Shown: in pieces, positions 1-7,246 of the stretch | Layout of the letters: each line of letters begins with the position of its first letter | How positions within the stretch are numbered: the first letter of the stretch is position 1 | Assembly: GCA_036272055.1 (NCBI GenBank) | Contig: DATAZL010000022.1 | Location: 9,573 to 73,572, forward strand | Origin: DASZVB01 sp036272055 | GTDB taxonomy: Bacteria > Myxococcota_A > Polyangia > Polyangiales > Polyangiaceae | Length of the DNA stretch: 64,000 nucleotides | Direction of reading: 5' to 3' | The notes under the pieces: model-generated | What the model saw: the letters and a program-made list of their open reading frames with translations, nothing else | The model's database searches: none | Told to the model about the DNA's origin: nothing | Made by a program: the position numbers and the translations under genes

Positions 1-515
1 ACTCCGGCGCCCTGCACCCGCGCCGCGACGAGCGTGCCGCGACGCGCTCCGGGCACGTGCGCGAGGACGAAGTCCGCGTCGTTGGCAGACGTCTCTTCGG
101 GGAAGTAGAGGCGCGTGAAGAGTGGTCGTAGCATCCCTCGACCCTGCACGATGATACCGATGTGCGGCGCTTGCAAGCTTCCGTCGGGGGCAGGCACCGG
201 GCCCGGCTTCACGGTGTCGAAGGCGTACTCGTGCGAGACGGGGTCGACGGTGGCGCGCCCGAAACCGCTGAACCCCTGCGTCAGCGGCAGAGTCGCGCGA
301 GTATCCATCGGGTGCCTGTACCGGCCCGAGGCGTTGGCCTGCCAGAGCTCGACCAGGACGTCGTCGATCGGCGCGCGATCTGAATCGTAAACGGAGCCAA
401 CGATGCGGATACGTTCGAGGTGCGCGGCCGGCACGAGGCAGTTCCGCCCCGACCCGGCGAGGCACATCGAGAAGTAGGGGCCGACGGTCTGCGACGGCGT
501 GTGCTTCAGCGTCAC
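1..515 (-). CDS. pcaG: Protocatechuate 3,4-dioxygenase alpha subunit (3' end outside the window)
   Basis: Alpha subunit of the intradiol ring-cleaving dioxygenase that converts protocatechuate to 3-carboxy-cis,cis-muconate in the beta-ketoadipate pathway. The start is a GTG whose first bases overlap the TGA of the beta-subunit gene (GTGA), and the protein opens with V-T-L-K-H-T-P-S-Q-T-V-G-P-Y-F, the typical PcaG N-terminus. Later stretches such as LVELWQANASGRYRHP and LFTRLYFPEE match the intradiol dioxygenase fold. The alpha subunit normally lacks the full iron-ligand set carried by PcaH. About 171 codons are visible and the last 25-30 are missing. It is the last visible gene of the aromatic operon. 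Confidence 0.93.
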   Translation of the reverse strand, partial: MTLKHTPSQTVGPYFSMCLAGSGRNCLVPAAHLERIRIVGSVYDSDRAPIDDVLVELWQANASGRYRHPMDTRATLPLTQGFSGFGRATVDPVSHEYAFDTVKPGPVPAPDGSLQAPHIGIIVQGRGMLRPLFTRLYFPEETSANDADFVLAHVPGARRGTLVAARVQGAG

Positions 516-1207
516 GAGCCGGGCTCCTCGCGCGGCGTCTCGTACGGACCCGCGAGCACGATATCGAAGCGATAACCGAGCGCCCAATTTTCGCGCGTGA
601 CGGCGTGATCGTAGCGCGAGACGAGCCGCGGCCGCGCGGCTTCGGGCACCGCGTGCAGGATCGGGTCCAGCGCGAGTAGCGGGTCGTCGGGGAAGTACAT
701 CTGGGTGACGAGGCGCGAGCCCAGCGACGGACCGAGAAGCGAGAAGTGGATGTGCGCAGGCCGCCAGGCGTTCGGATGATTGCCCCACGGGTACGGCCCC
801 GGCTTGATCGTCGTGAACGAGTAGCGCCCCTCGGCGTCCGTCTTGCACGCACCGCGACCAACGAAGTTGGGATCGCGCGGCGCCGGGAAGTCTTTCTCGC
901 GCTCGTGCGCGTAGCGACCCGTCGCGTCCGCTTGCCAGATCTCTATCAGGGTGTCCGGTACCGGCGCGCCGTTCTCGTCGAGCACGCGACCGACGACGAT
1001 GGAGCGCTGGCCGATCGCGCCGTGGCCCGTCCCGGCGTTCGTCGTCAGATCGGCGTCGTCGGGCGTCAGCGCAGAGAACACCGGGCCCGGGCCGGTGAGC
1101 TCGGAGAGAGTGTACGGCACGACGAGCGGCGTCTCCGATGGCGAGCGCTTCACCGTCGAGCGGTACGCCGGGAACGCGTACGGCGGGTGGTCCGCCGCGC
1201 GGCTCAC
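512..1207 (-). CDS. pcaH: Protocatechuate 3,4-dioxygenase beta subunit
   Basis: Catalytic, iron-binding subunit of protocatechuate 3,4-dioxygenase, 231 residues. Family knowledge gives two Tyr and two His as Fe(III) ligands. They are visible as Tyr99 (in ATGRYAH), Tyr139 (in GPYPWGNH) and His152/His154 (in RPAHIHFSLLG). The spacing between Tyr139 and the two His equals that in Pseudomonas PcaH. I chose the GTG at 1207 because it overlaps the TGA of pcaC in a GTGA junction. A longer in-frame reading upstream is arginine-rich and lies wholly over pcaC. Translationally coupled on both sides, to pcaC and pcaG. Confidence 0.95.
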   Translation of the reverse strand: MSRAADHPPYAFPAYRSTVKRSPSETPLVVPYTLSELTGPGPVFSALTPDDADLTTNAGTGHGAIGQRSIVVGRVLDENGAPVPDTLIEIWQADATGRYAHEREKDFPAPRDPNFVGRGACKTDAEGRYSFTTIKPGPYPWGNHPNAWRPAHIHFSLLGPSLGSRLVTQMYFPDDPLLALDPILHAVPEAARPRLVSRYDHAVTRENWALGYRFDIVLAGPYETPREEPGS

Positions 1208-1572
1208 GGTTTCCCTCCGCGGATGACTTTCGCCTTCGCCATCGCGCTGTTCGCGGCGGGCACTCCCGCGTAGGCCGCGATGTGACCGATGACCTGGGCG
1301 AGCTCCGCGTTCGTCACGCCGGTGTTCAGCGACGCCTTGAGATGTAGCTCGAGCTCCTCGGAGCGAAGGGCGGCCAAGATCGCGATGGTGACGAGGCTCC
1401 GGGTGCGTCGATCGAGCGCAGGGTTCGCCCAGAGCTCGCCCCACACCGACTCGGTGATGTGGCGCTGGAAGTCTTCGTCGAGCGGCGTGGTCTTCGCCAC
1501 GGCGCGGTCCACGTGCTCGTCGCCGAGAACCTCACGACGGATGCGCATGCCTGTGTCGTATCGATCGGACAT
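1204..1572 (-). CDS. pcaC: 4-carboxymuconolactone decarboxylase
   Basis: 122-residue small decarboxylase of the AhpD-like CMD family. It converts gamma-carboxymuconolactone to beta-ketoadipate enol-lactone, two steps after the PcaGH reaction. The sequence covers the complete CMD domain, including SVWGELWANPALDRRTRSL and the helix VIGHIAAYAGVPAANSAMAKAK, and its length is normal for stand-alone PcaC. The start is ATG, 19 nt after the pobA stop, and the stop overlaps the pcaH start. The intervening enzyme PcaB and the following PcaD are not in this window, so they must lie further downstream or elsewhere. Confidence 0.93.
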   Translation of the reverse strand: MSDRYDTGMRIRREVLGDEHVDRAVAKTTPLDEDFQRHITESVWGELWANPALDRRTRSLVTIAILAALRSEELELHLKASLNTGVTNAELAQVIGHIAAYAGVPAANSAMAKAKVIRGGKP

Positions 1573-1591
1573 ATCTTCTCCGGGTGGGCCG

Positions 1592-2767
1592 TCAGCGGGC
1601 GAGGCCGACGTAGTTTTCCGCGAACACGGTCTGCGCCGCCAGTGAGCCCCGCAGATAGGCGAGCTCGGCGCGCTTCAGCCGGCGCGCAAAGTCGTCGTCC
1701 GCGTCGTAGCGATGGAGCAGATTCGTCATCCACCACGAGAAGCGTACGGCCTTCCAGACGCCGGCCAGGGCGTCGTTCGAATACGCGTCGAGCAGCGTCT
1801 CGGTGCGTTCGCCGTAGAATGCCGTGAGCGCGGCAGCGAGGAGCGCGACGTCGCGCACCGCGAGGTTCAGGCCCTTCGCGCCGGTCGGCGGGACGATGTG
1901 CGCCGCGTCCCCGGCGAGGAACAGGCTGCCGAACCGCATGGGCTCGGCGATGAAGCTCCGGAGCGGCGTCACCGATTTCTCGATCGACGGCCCGGTCACG
2001 AGCCGCTCCGCGGCTTCACGTGGGAGGCGCGCGCGAAGCTCGTCCCAGAATCGCGCATCGGACCAGGCGTCGGGCGATTCCCCGAGCGCACACTGCACGT
2101 AGTAGCGCGAGAGCGCGGGGTTCCGCATCGAGCAGAGGGCGAACCCGCGCTCGTGCCCCGAATAGATGAGCTCGTCACTGACGGGCGGCGTCTCCGAGAG
2201 AATTCCGAGCCAGCCGAAGGGGTACACCCGCTCGTAGGTGTGAAGCACGGGCGCGGGGATCGCCGCGCGCGACACGCCGTGATGGCCGTCGCAGCCCGCG
2301 ACGAAGTCGGCGCGCACGGTGAAGCTCTCGCCGTCCTTCGTGCACGTGACGGAGGGCGCGCGCGTGTCCGCGTCGTGGATGCGCACGTCGGACACTTCGT
2401 CGATCACGACGCCGTTCGCCTCGTCCCGCGCGCGGAACAGATCTTTTTGCAGCTCGGTCTGCCCGTAGATCGTCACCGCCTTCCCCGTGCGCGCGCGAAA
2501 ATCGACGCGGAAGCTTCCGTCGCTGCCCGCGAGCTCCACGCCTTCGTGGACGAACCCCTCGCGCAAAGCGCGCGCGCCGAGCCCCGCTTCATGCAGCAGC
2601 TCGACGGTTCCGTGCTCGAGCACGCCGGCGCGGATGCGCGAAGCAACATAGTCACGCGTCCGGAGCTCGAGCACGACGCTCTCGACGCCGCGCAGGGCGA
2701 GCAGGTGTGACAGGAGAAGGCCCGACGGCCCCGCTCCGAGGATCACGACCTGCGTGCAGCGGTTCAC
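1592..2767 (-). CDS. pobA: 4-hydroxybenzoate 3-monooxygenase
   Basis: 391-residue FAD-dependent aromatic hydroxylase that turns 4-hydroxybenzoate into protocatechuate using NAD(P)H and O2. The N-terminal Rossmann motif GAGPSG (residues 11-16) binds the ADP part of FAD. The second FAD motif, GDAAHIVPPTGAKGLN, lies near residue 285. Length and layout match Pseudomonas PobA (about 394 aa). Start GTG at 2767 overlaps the TGA of the amidohydrolase gene (GTGA). It supplies the substrate for the PcaGH dioxygenase encoded just downstream, so the operon runs from hydroxycinnamate activation to ring cleavage. Confidence 0.95.
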   Translation of the reverse strand: MNRCTQVVILGAGPSGLLLSHLLALRGVESVVLELRTRDYVASRIRAGVLEHGTVELLHEAGLGARALREGFVHEGVELAGSDGSFRVDFRARTGKAVTIYGQTELQKDLFRARDEANGVVIDEVSDVRIHDADTRAPSVTCTKDGESFTVRADFVAGCDGHHGVSRAAIPAPVLHTYERVYPFGWLGILSETPPVSDELIYSGHERGFALCSMRNPALSRYYVQCALGESPDAWSDARFWDELRARLPREAAERLVTGPSIEKSVTPLRSFIAEPMRFGSLFLAGDAAHIVPPTGAKGLNLAVRDVALLAAALTAFYGERTETLLDAYSNDALAGVWKAVRFSWWMTNLLHRYDADDDFARRLKRAELAYLRGSLAAQTVFAENYVGLAR

Positions 2768-3657
2768 GCGACGGTCTCGGCCTTCGGCTTCGCTCCGAGG
2801 AGGGCGCGCGCGTTCTCTTTGAGGATGAGCGGCTGCGCTTCGGGACGAAAGCCGGCGTTCTTGAAATCGTCGATCCAGCGATCGGGCGTGATGAGCGGAA
2901 AATCAGAGCCGAAGAGCATCTTCTTCTTGAGCTGGGTGCTTCCGTACTGGATGAGCTCCGGCGAGAAGTACTTGGGCGACCAGCCGGAGAGATCGATGTA
3001 CACGTTCGGCTTGTGGAGGCATACCGACAGCGCCTCCGACTGCCAGGGCCACGACGGGTGCGCGATGATGATCGGCATGTCGGGGAAATCCGCCGCGACG
3101 TCGTCGAGGTGGATCGGGTTCGAGTACTTCAGACGGAGCCCGCCGCCGCCGCGCATGCCGGTCCCGATGCCGGAGTGGCCGCTGTGAAAGATCGCGGGCA
3201 GACCCGCCTCGGCGATCGCCTCGTAGAGACGGTACGCCATGCGGTCGTTCGGGAAGAAGCCCTGCACCGTCGGATGAAACTTGAAACCGCGCACGCCGAA
3301 GTCCGCGATGAGTCGCTTCGCGTCGCGCGCGCCGAGGCGGCCCTTGTGCGGATCGATGCTCGCGAACGGGATCATCACGTCGGGGTTCTCGGCGGCGGCC
3401 TCGGCGACCTCTTCGTTCGGGATGCGACGGCGTCCCATCTCGAACTCGGCGTCGACCGCGAACATGACGAACCCGATCTTGCGCTCGCGGTAGTAAGTGA
3501 CGGTCTCGGCGATGGTCGGGCGCTTGCCGGCCTTGAAGTACTTCGACGCGGCCTCGTCGAATTCCTTGCCGTACTCGTCGGTCGGCTCGCGGCACGATAC
3601 CTCCGCGTGGGTGTGGACGTCGAAAGCGACGAGCTCGTCGAAATTCATGGGATTCAT
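2764..3657 (-). CDS. Amidohydrolase family 2 protein, probably a 4-hydroxyphenyl-beta-ketoacyl-CoA hydrolase
   Basis: 297-residue TIM-barrel metal hydrolase of the amidohydrolase-2 group. Seen: the metal-binding start FDVHTHAE, HP within GFKFHPTVQGFF, FHSGHSGIGTG, IIAHPSWPW, and a late Asp in LFGSDFPLITPDRW, which gives the expected His/Asp ligand series. Family members in hydroxycinnamate operons (CouO-type of Rhodopseudomonas palustris) are annotated as cleaving 4-hydroxyphenyl-beta-ketoacyl-CoA to release an aromatic acid. Its position between a feruloyl-CoA synthetase-like ligase and pobA fits that role by inference. The gene starts 7 nt after the ligase stop and overlaps pobA, so it belongs to the operon. 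Other decarboxylase or hydrolase roles in the family cannot be excluded. Confidence 0.8.
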   Translation of the reverse strand: MNPMNFDELVAFDVHTHAEVSCREPTDEYGKEFDEAASKYFKAGKRPTIAETVTYYRERKIGFVMFAVDAEFEMGRRRIPNEEVAEAAAENPDVMIPFASIDPHKGRLGARDAKRLIADFGVRGFKFHPTVQGFFPNDRMAYRLYEAIAEAGLPAIFHSGHSGIGTGMRGGGGLRLKYSNPIHLDDVAADFPDMPIIIAHPSWPWQSEALSVCLHKPNVYIDLSGWSPKYFSPELIQYGSTQLKKKMLFGSDFPLITPDRWIDDFKNAGFRPEAQPLILKENARALLGAKPKAETVA

Positions 3658-3664
3658 CGGATTC

Positions 3665-5560
3665 TCAGGGACTTCGTGTGGTGTCGGGGGAGAGGCCCTC
3701 GGCGACGAGGATCACCGAGGCGTCGGGGACGCTCGCGTGGATCGTCTCGACCAGCGCGGCGCGTCGATCGAGGACGGCGCGCTGGTTCAGGGAGCCCTTT
3801 TCCGTGATCTCGCCGGCGTCGAGCGACGGGGGCGTCGTGGTCACGACGGCGCGCGCGACGCGACTCGCGCTTCCCGGGTTTCGCGCCGCGAGCGCGGCGA
3901 GCCCGGCTTCGATGCGTCGCCGCACGACTGGATGCGCGACGACGTCTTCGGCGCGCGCATCGGCAGGAAGGCCGGCGAGAGACGCGCACGCGGGGAGCGA
4001 CGGGAAGAGAATCGCGCCGACGTAGTCGCGGTCGAGCCCGGTCAGCACCGCATCCGCGACGAACGGCGCGCAGGCGTCGAGCACCGCGGCGCGCAGCGTC
4101 CCGAAGCTCACCCAGGTTCCGCTGCTCAGCTTGAAATCCTCCGCGATGCGGCCGTCGAAGAGCATGCCGGCATTCGGATCGGCAGGGTCGACGAACCGGA
4201 GCGCGTCGCCGGTGCGGTAGAAGCCGTCCTCGTCGAAGGCGGCGGCGGTCGCGTCGGGCTGACGGAAATAGCCGGGCGTGATGTTCGGGCCGCGATACCG
4301 CGCCTCGAGCTTGTCCCCGACGGGAGCGAGCTTCAGCGCGAGGCCGGGGACGGGAACGCCGAGGAGGCCAGAATACGAGCCCTGCCAGTGCGCGAACAAT
4401 GCGGAAGGGCTCGACTCGGTGCAGCCGAGGCCCGACGTGATCACGATGCGCGAGCCCGTCTCCTGGACGGCGAGACGCTGAAGGCCGTCCCAAACCGGTT
4501 GGGACAAACCCGCACCGGCATAAAATAAGAGGCGTAGCCGCGAGAAAAACGTCCGTCGAAGCTCCGCGTCGTTCTCGAGATACGGCAGGAGCTCCACGAA
4601 GCCGCGCGGCACGTTGAAGTACACGTTCGTCGCGATCTCACGAAGGTTCGCGACCGTCGTGGCGATGCCCTGCGGCGTCGGCTTGCCGTCGTCGAGATAG
4701 AGCGTGCCCCCCGTCTCGAGGACGAGGCCGAAGTTGTGGTTCCCGCCGAAGGTGTGATTCCAGGGGAGCCAGTCGACGAGGGTGAGCGGCTCCTCTTCCA
4801 TGCAGGGGAAGCATTGCAGGATCTGACGGAGGTTCGCGCACAGCATCCGATGCGTGTTGACGACGCCCTTCGGCAGGCCGGTCGAGCCGGAGGTGAAGAG
4901 GATCTTCGCAACGGTCTCGGGCTCGACGGCGCGATGAGCTTCGACCACGGAGCTGGTCGGATCTCGCTCGAGCGCCGTGAACGGCGTGGAGGCGCGTCGC
5001 TCGAGCGGTCTCCCGAGGACCACGAGCTCGGTGGACGCAGGGACGGTCGCGTCGACGGCGCGCTCGAACAGAGGTCCGTCACCGATGACGACGAGGCCGG
5101 GCTGAAGGACACCCATGACGTGACGGAGCTTGCCGAAATCCGTCGAGAGGAGCGCATACGACGGCGTGACGGGCGAGTACGGAACGCCGATGTGAAGCGC
5201 CGCGAGGCCGAGGAGAGCGTGCTCGAGCCCGTTCTCGCTGACGATGGCGAGCGGTCGCGACGCCGACACTCCACGATCGAGGAGCGCCTGTGCGAGACGC
5301 TGCACGCGACGCCACGTCTCCGCGTACGTGAGGACGCGAAACGGTCCGCCACCATCGCGCCGCGCGAGGAACGGCGCCTCCGGAGTTCGCTCCGCCCAGT
5401 GGACGAGTCGCTCGGTGAGGGTGCGCGGATACGCGCCGAGCGCGACGCGCGAACGGAGCACGACCGAACCGTCGCGCTCCGTATGTTGCTCGACGTCGAC
5501 CGCCCCGAACGCGGCCTTGCGAAACGGCGGCGCGGGTTGTCCGGGATCACTCTGTATCAA
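3665..5560 (-). CDS. fcs: Feruloyl-CoA/hydroxycinnamoyl-CoA synthetase-like AMP-forming ligase
   Basis: ANL-superfamily enzyme of 631 residues from this start. It activates ferulate or p-coumarate to the CoA thioester through an acyl-adenylate. The phosphate-binding motif ILFTSGSTGLPKG and the adenylate motif region ITSGLGCTESSP are visible. Length and N-terminus (PPFRKAAFGAV) resemble feruloyl-CoA synthetases rather than plant-type 4-coumarate ligases. The start is uncertain. TTG at 5560 keeps all family-like sequence and leaves the gap to marR mostly free; an in-frame ATG at 5605 would overlap the marR ATG by 2 nt. First gene of the aromatic operon, probably repressed by the divergent MarR protein through the inverted repeat at 5552-5574. 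Confidence 0.85.
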   Translation of the reverse strand: MIQSDPGQPAPPFRKAAFGAVDVEQHTERDGSVVLRSRVALGAYPRTLTERLVHWAERTPEAPFLARRDGGGPFRVLTYAETWRRVQRLAQALLDRGVSASRPLAIVSENGLEHALLGLAALHIGVPYSPVTPSYALLSTDFGKLRHVMGVLQPGLVVIGDGPLFERAVDATVPASTELVVLGRPLERRASTPFTALERDPTSSVVEAHRAVEPETVAKILFTSGSTGLPKGVVNTHRMLCANLRQILQCFPCMEEEPLTLVDWLPWNHTFGGNHNFGLVLETGGTLYLDDGKPTPQGIATTVANLREIATNVYFNVPRGFVELLPYLENDAELRRTFFSRLRLLFYAGAGLSQPVWDGLQRLAVQETGSRIVITSGLGCTESSPSALFAHWQGSYSGLLGVPVPGLALKLAPVGDKLEARYRGPNITPGYFRQPDATAAAFDEDGFYRTGDALRFVDPADPNAGMLFDGRIAEDFKLSSGTWVSFGTLRAAVLDACAPFVADAVLTGLDRDYVGAILFPSLPACASLAGLPADARAEDVVAHPVVRRRIEAGLAALAARNPGSASRVARAVVTTTPPSLDAGEITEKGSLNQRAVLDRRAALVETIHASVPDASVILVAEGLSPDTTRSP

Positions 5561-5574
5561 TTCACTTGATACAG
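5552..5574. promoter_or_regulatory. Predicted MarR operator between fcs and marR
   Basis: A perfect inverted repeat with 9-bp arms (CTGTATCAA and TTGATACAG) around a 5-bp spacer. It is AT-rich in a GC-rich neighbourhood and lies in the short gap between two divergent genes. Its right arm contains TTGATA, followed 18 bp later by TAACGC, a possible promoter reading into marR whose start would nearly coincide with the ATG (leaderless). MarR dimers bind such palindromes. In hydroxycinnamate clusters (FerR/CouR type) the inducer is the CoA thioester made by the ligase. Binding here is inference. Confidence 0.7.
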
Positions 5575-5603
5575 TGTCTCGCGAGCTGGTAACGCTGTCA
5601 ATC

Positions 5604-6083
5604 ATGCTGGATGACGCGGGCGACGCGCCGCGCGTGAGCTATCTCGTCAAGTGGGTCGAGCGCGGGCTTCGCGTCCGGCTCGACGCGGCGCTCGCGGCGC
5701 ACCGCGTCTCGACACAGGAATATACGGCGCTCAGCGTGCTCGCGTTGCGCGAGGGCCTCTCCTCGGCCCAGCTCGCGCGCCGGACCCTGGTGACGGCGCA
5801 GGCCATGAATCAGCTCGTGATCGCGATGGAACGGCGCGGCCTCATCGTCCGAAAGGCCGACCCGGAGCACAACCGTATCCAGCGCGCGAGCCTCACCGCC
5901 GCTGGGCGCAAGGCGCTCGCCGCGTGCGATCGCGCGACGGCGCCGATCGAGGCATTGATGCTCTCGGGACTCGCGCCGGCTCAGGTGAACGAGCTTCGTC
6001 GCGTGCTCGCCGGCTGCGTCGAGGCGCTGCAGCCGGACTTCGACACTCGCAAGCGCGAGGTGACCGTCGCTTCGACCGATTGA
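5604..6083 (+). CDS. MarR-family transcriptional regulator
   Basis: 159-residue winged-helix regulator. The helix-turn-helix region reads LAREGLSSAQLARRTLVTAQAMNQ (in part LSSAQLARRTLVTAQAMNQ), followed by the wing with RKADPEHNRIQRASLTAAG, both typical of MarR. The ATG at 5604 gives the normal N-terminal dimerisation helix (VSYLVKWVERGLRVRLDAAL). No clear Shine-Dalgarno precedes it, so the transcript may be almost leaderless. Divergent from the aromatic operon, with a palindromic operator in between, so it is most likely its repressor. Its stop lies 15 nt before the MetE-like gene, so the two may be co-transcribed. Confidence 0.88.
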   Translation: MLDDAGDAPRVSYLVKWVERGLRVRLDAALAAHRVSTQEYTALSVLALREGLSSAQLARRTLVTAQAMNQLVIAMERRGLIVRKADPEHNRIQRASLTAAGRKALAACDRATAPIEALMLSGLAPAQVNELRRVLAGCVEALQPDFDTRKREVTVASTD

Positions 6084-6098
6084 AAGAGGTGTACGCCC

Positions 6099-7220
6099 AT
6101 GACCCGAACCCACGTCCCACCGCCCCCCTTCCGTGCCGATCACGTCGGTAGCTTTCTCAGGCCCGCCTTTTTGCTCGAGGCGCGAGCAAAGCGCGCGAAG
6201 AACGAGCTCACCGCCGCCGAGCTCCGCGCCGTCGAAGATCGAGCGATCGACGGCATCGTGCGCTTCCAGGAAGACGTCGGCCTGAAGAGCGTCACCGACG
6301 GCGAGTTTCGCCGGACGTACTTTCACATCGATTTCCTCGAGCAACTCGACGGCGTCTCCGCCGACGCGCCCGTCACCGTGACGAAGCCCGACGGGACGGA
6401 AGAGCTCTTGCCGCCCGTCATCCGCGTCACCGGCAAGGTGCGGCACGCGCGCGACATCCAGCTCGCCGATTTCGAGTACCTGAAGAAGACGACGTCGAAG
6501 ACGCCCAAGGTGAGCATCCCCTCGCCGACGATGCTGCACTTTCGCGGCGGTCGCGCCGGCATCAGCGCAGCCGATTATCCGGAGCTCGAGCCCGCGTTCT
6601 ACGACGACGTCGCGAAGGCCTACGGCGACGAGCTCCGTTCGCTCGCGCGCGCCGGCGCGACCTACGTCCAGATGGACGACACGAACCTCGCCTACCTCTG
6701 CGACGACAAGATGCGCGAGGGCGCGCGTGCCCGCGGGGACGACCCGGACGAGCTGCCGCATCGTTACGCGGCGTTCATCAACCGCGTCGTCGCACAGAAG
6801 CCGGAAGGGATGACGCTCGCCGTCCATCTCTGCCGCGGCAATTTCAAATCGACGTGGGCCGCGCAGGGCAGCTACGAGCCCGTCGCCGAAGCGCTCCTCA
6901 CCGAGATGAACGTCGACGCGTACTTCCTCGAATACGACGACGCGCGCAGCGGTGATTTCAAGCCGCTCCGCTTCTTGCCGAAGGGCAAGACCGTCGTGCT
7001 CGGCCTCGTCACCACGAAGCTCGGCGCGCTCGAGAGCAAGGACCAGCTCAAGCGTCGCATCGAAGAGGCAGCCCGCTACGCGCCCCTCGAACAGCTCGCG
7101 CTGAGCCCCCAGTGCGGCTTCTCGAGCACCGTCCACGGCAACGACATCGCCGTCGAGGCCCAGCGCGCGAAGCTCCGGCTCGTCGTCGAGACGGCGCGCG
7201 AAGTGTGGGGCGACGGCTGA
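6099..7220 (+). CDS. Cobalamin-independent methionine synthase-like (MetE C-terminal domain) protein
   Basis: 373-residue single-domain UROD/MetE-superfamily protein corresponding to the C-terminal catalytic half of MetE. Visible features are the FRADHVGSFLRP start, VQMDDTNLAYL, the zinc-ligand-like HLCRGNF (His and Cys) and LSPQCGFSS (second Cys). Full MetE is about 750 residues, so this belongs to the short YxjG-like or archaeal-type group, some of which transfer methyl groups to homocysteine and some to other thiols. A good Shine-Dalgarno (AAGAGGTG) precedes the ATG. Its place beside a ferulate/4-hydroxybenzoate cluster suggests a link to handling methyl groups released from methoxylated aromatics. 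That link is inference. Confidence 0.8.
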   Translation: MTRTHVPPPPFRADHVGSFLRPAFLLEARAKRAKNELTAAELRAVEDRAIDGIVRFQEDVGLKSVTDGEFRRTYFHIDFLEQLDGVSADAPVTVTKPDGTEELLPPVIRVTGKVRHARDIQLADFEYLKKTTSKTPKVSIPSPTMLHFRGGRAGISAADYPELEPAFYDDVAKAYGDELRSLARAGATYVQMDDTNLAYLCDDKMREGARARGDDPDELPHRYAAFINRVVAQKPEGMTLAVHLCRGNFKSTWAAQGSYEPVAEALLTEMNVDAYFLEYDDARSGDFKPLRFLPKGKTVVLGLVTTKLGALESKDQLKRRIEEAARYAPLEQLALSPQCGFSSTVHGNDIAVEAQRAKLRLVVETAREVWGDG

Positions 7221-7246
7221 CGTCCCGGGGTATCGTTTGCGGCGTC

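Noticed and set aside
5598..7136. 512-codon minus-strand open frame across marR and the MetE-like gene
   Set aside because: Shadow of two recognisable plus-strand genes; no domain and no ribosome site.
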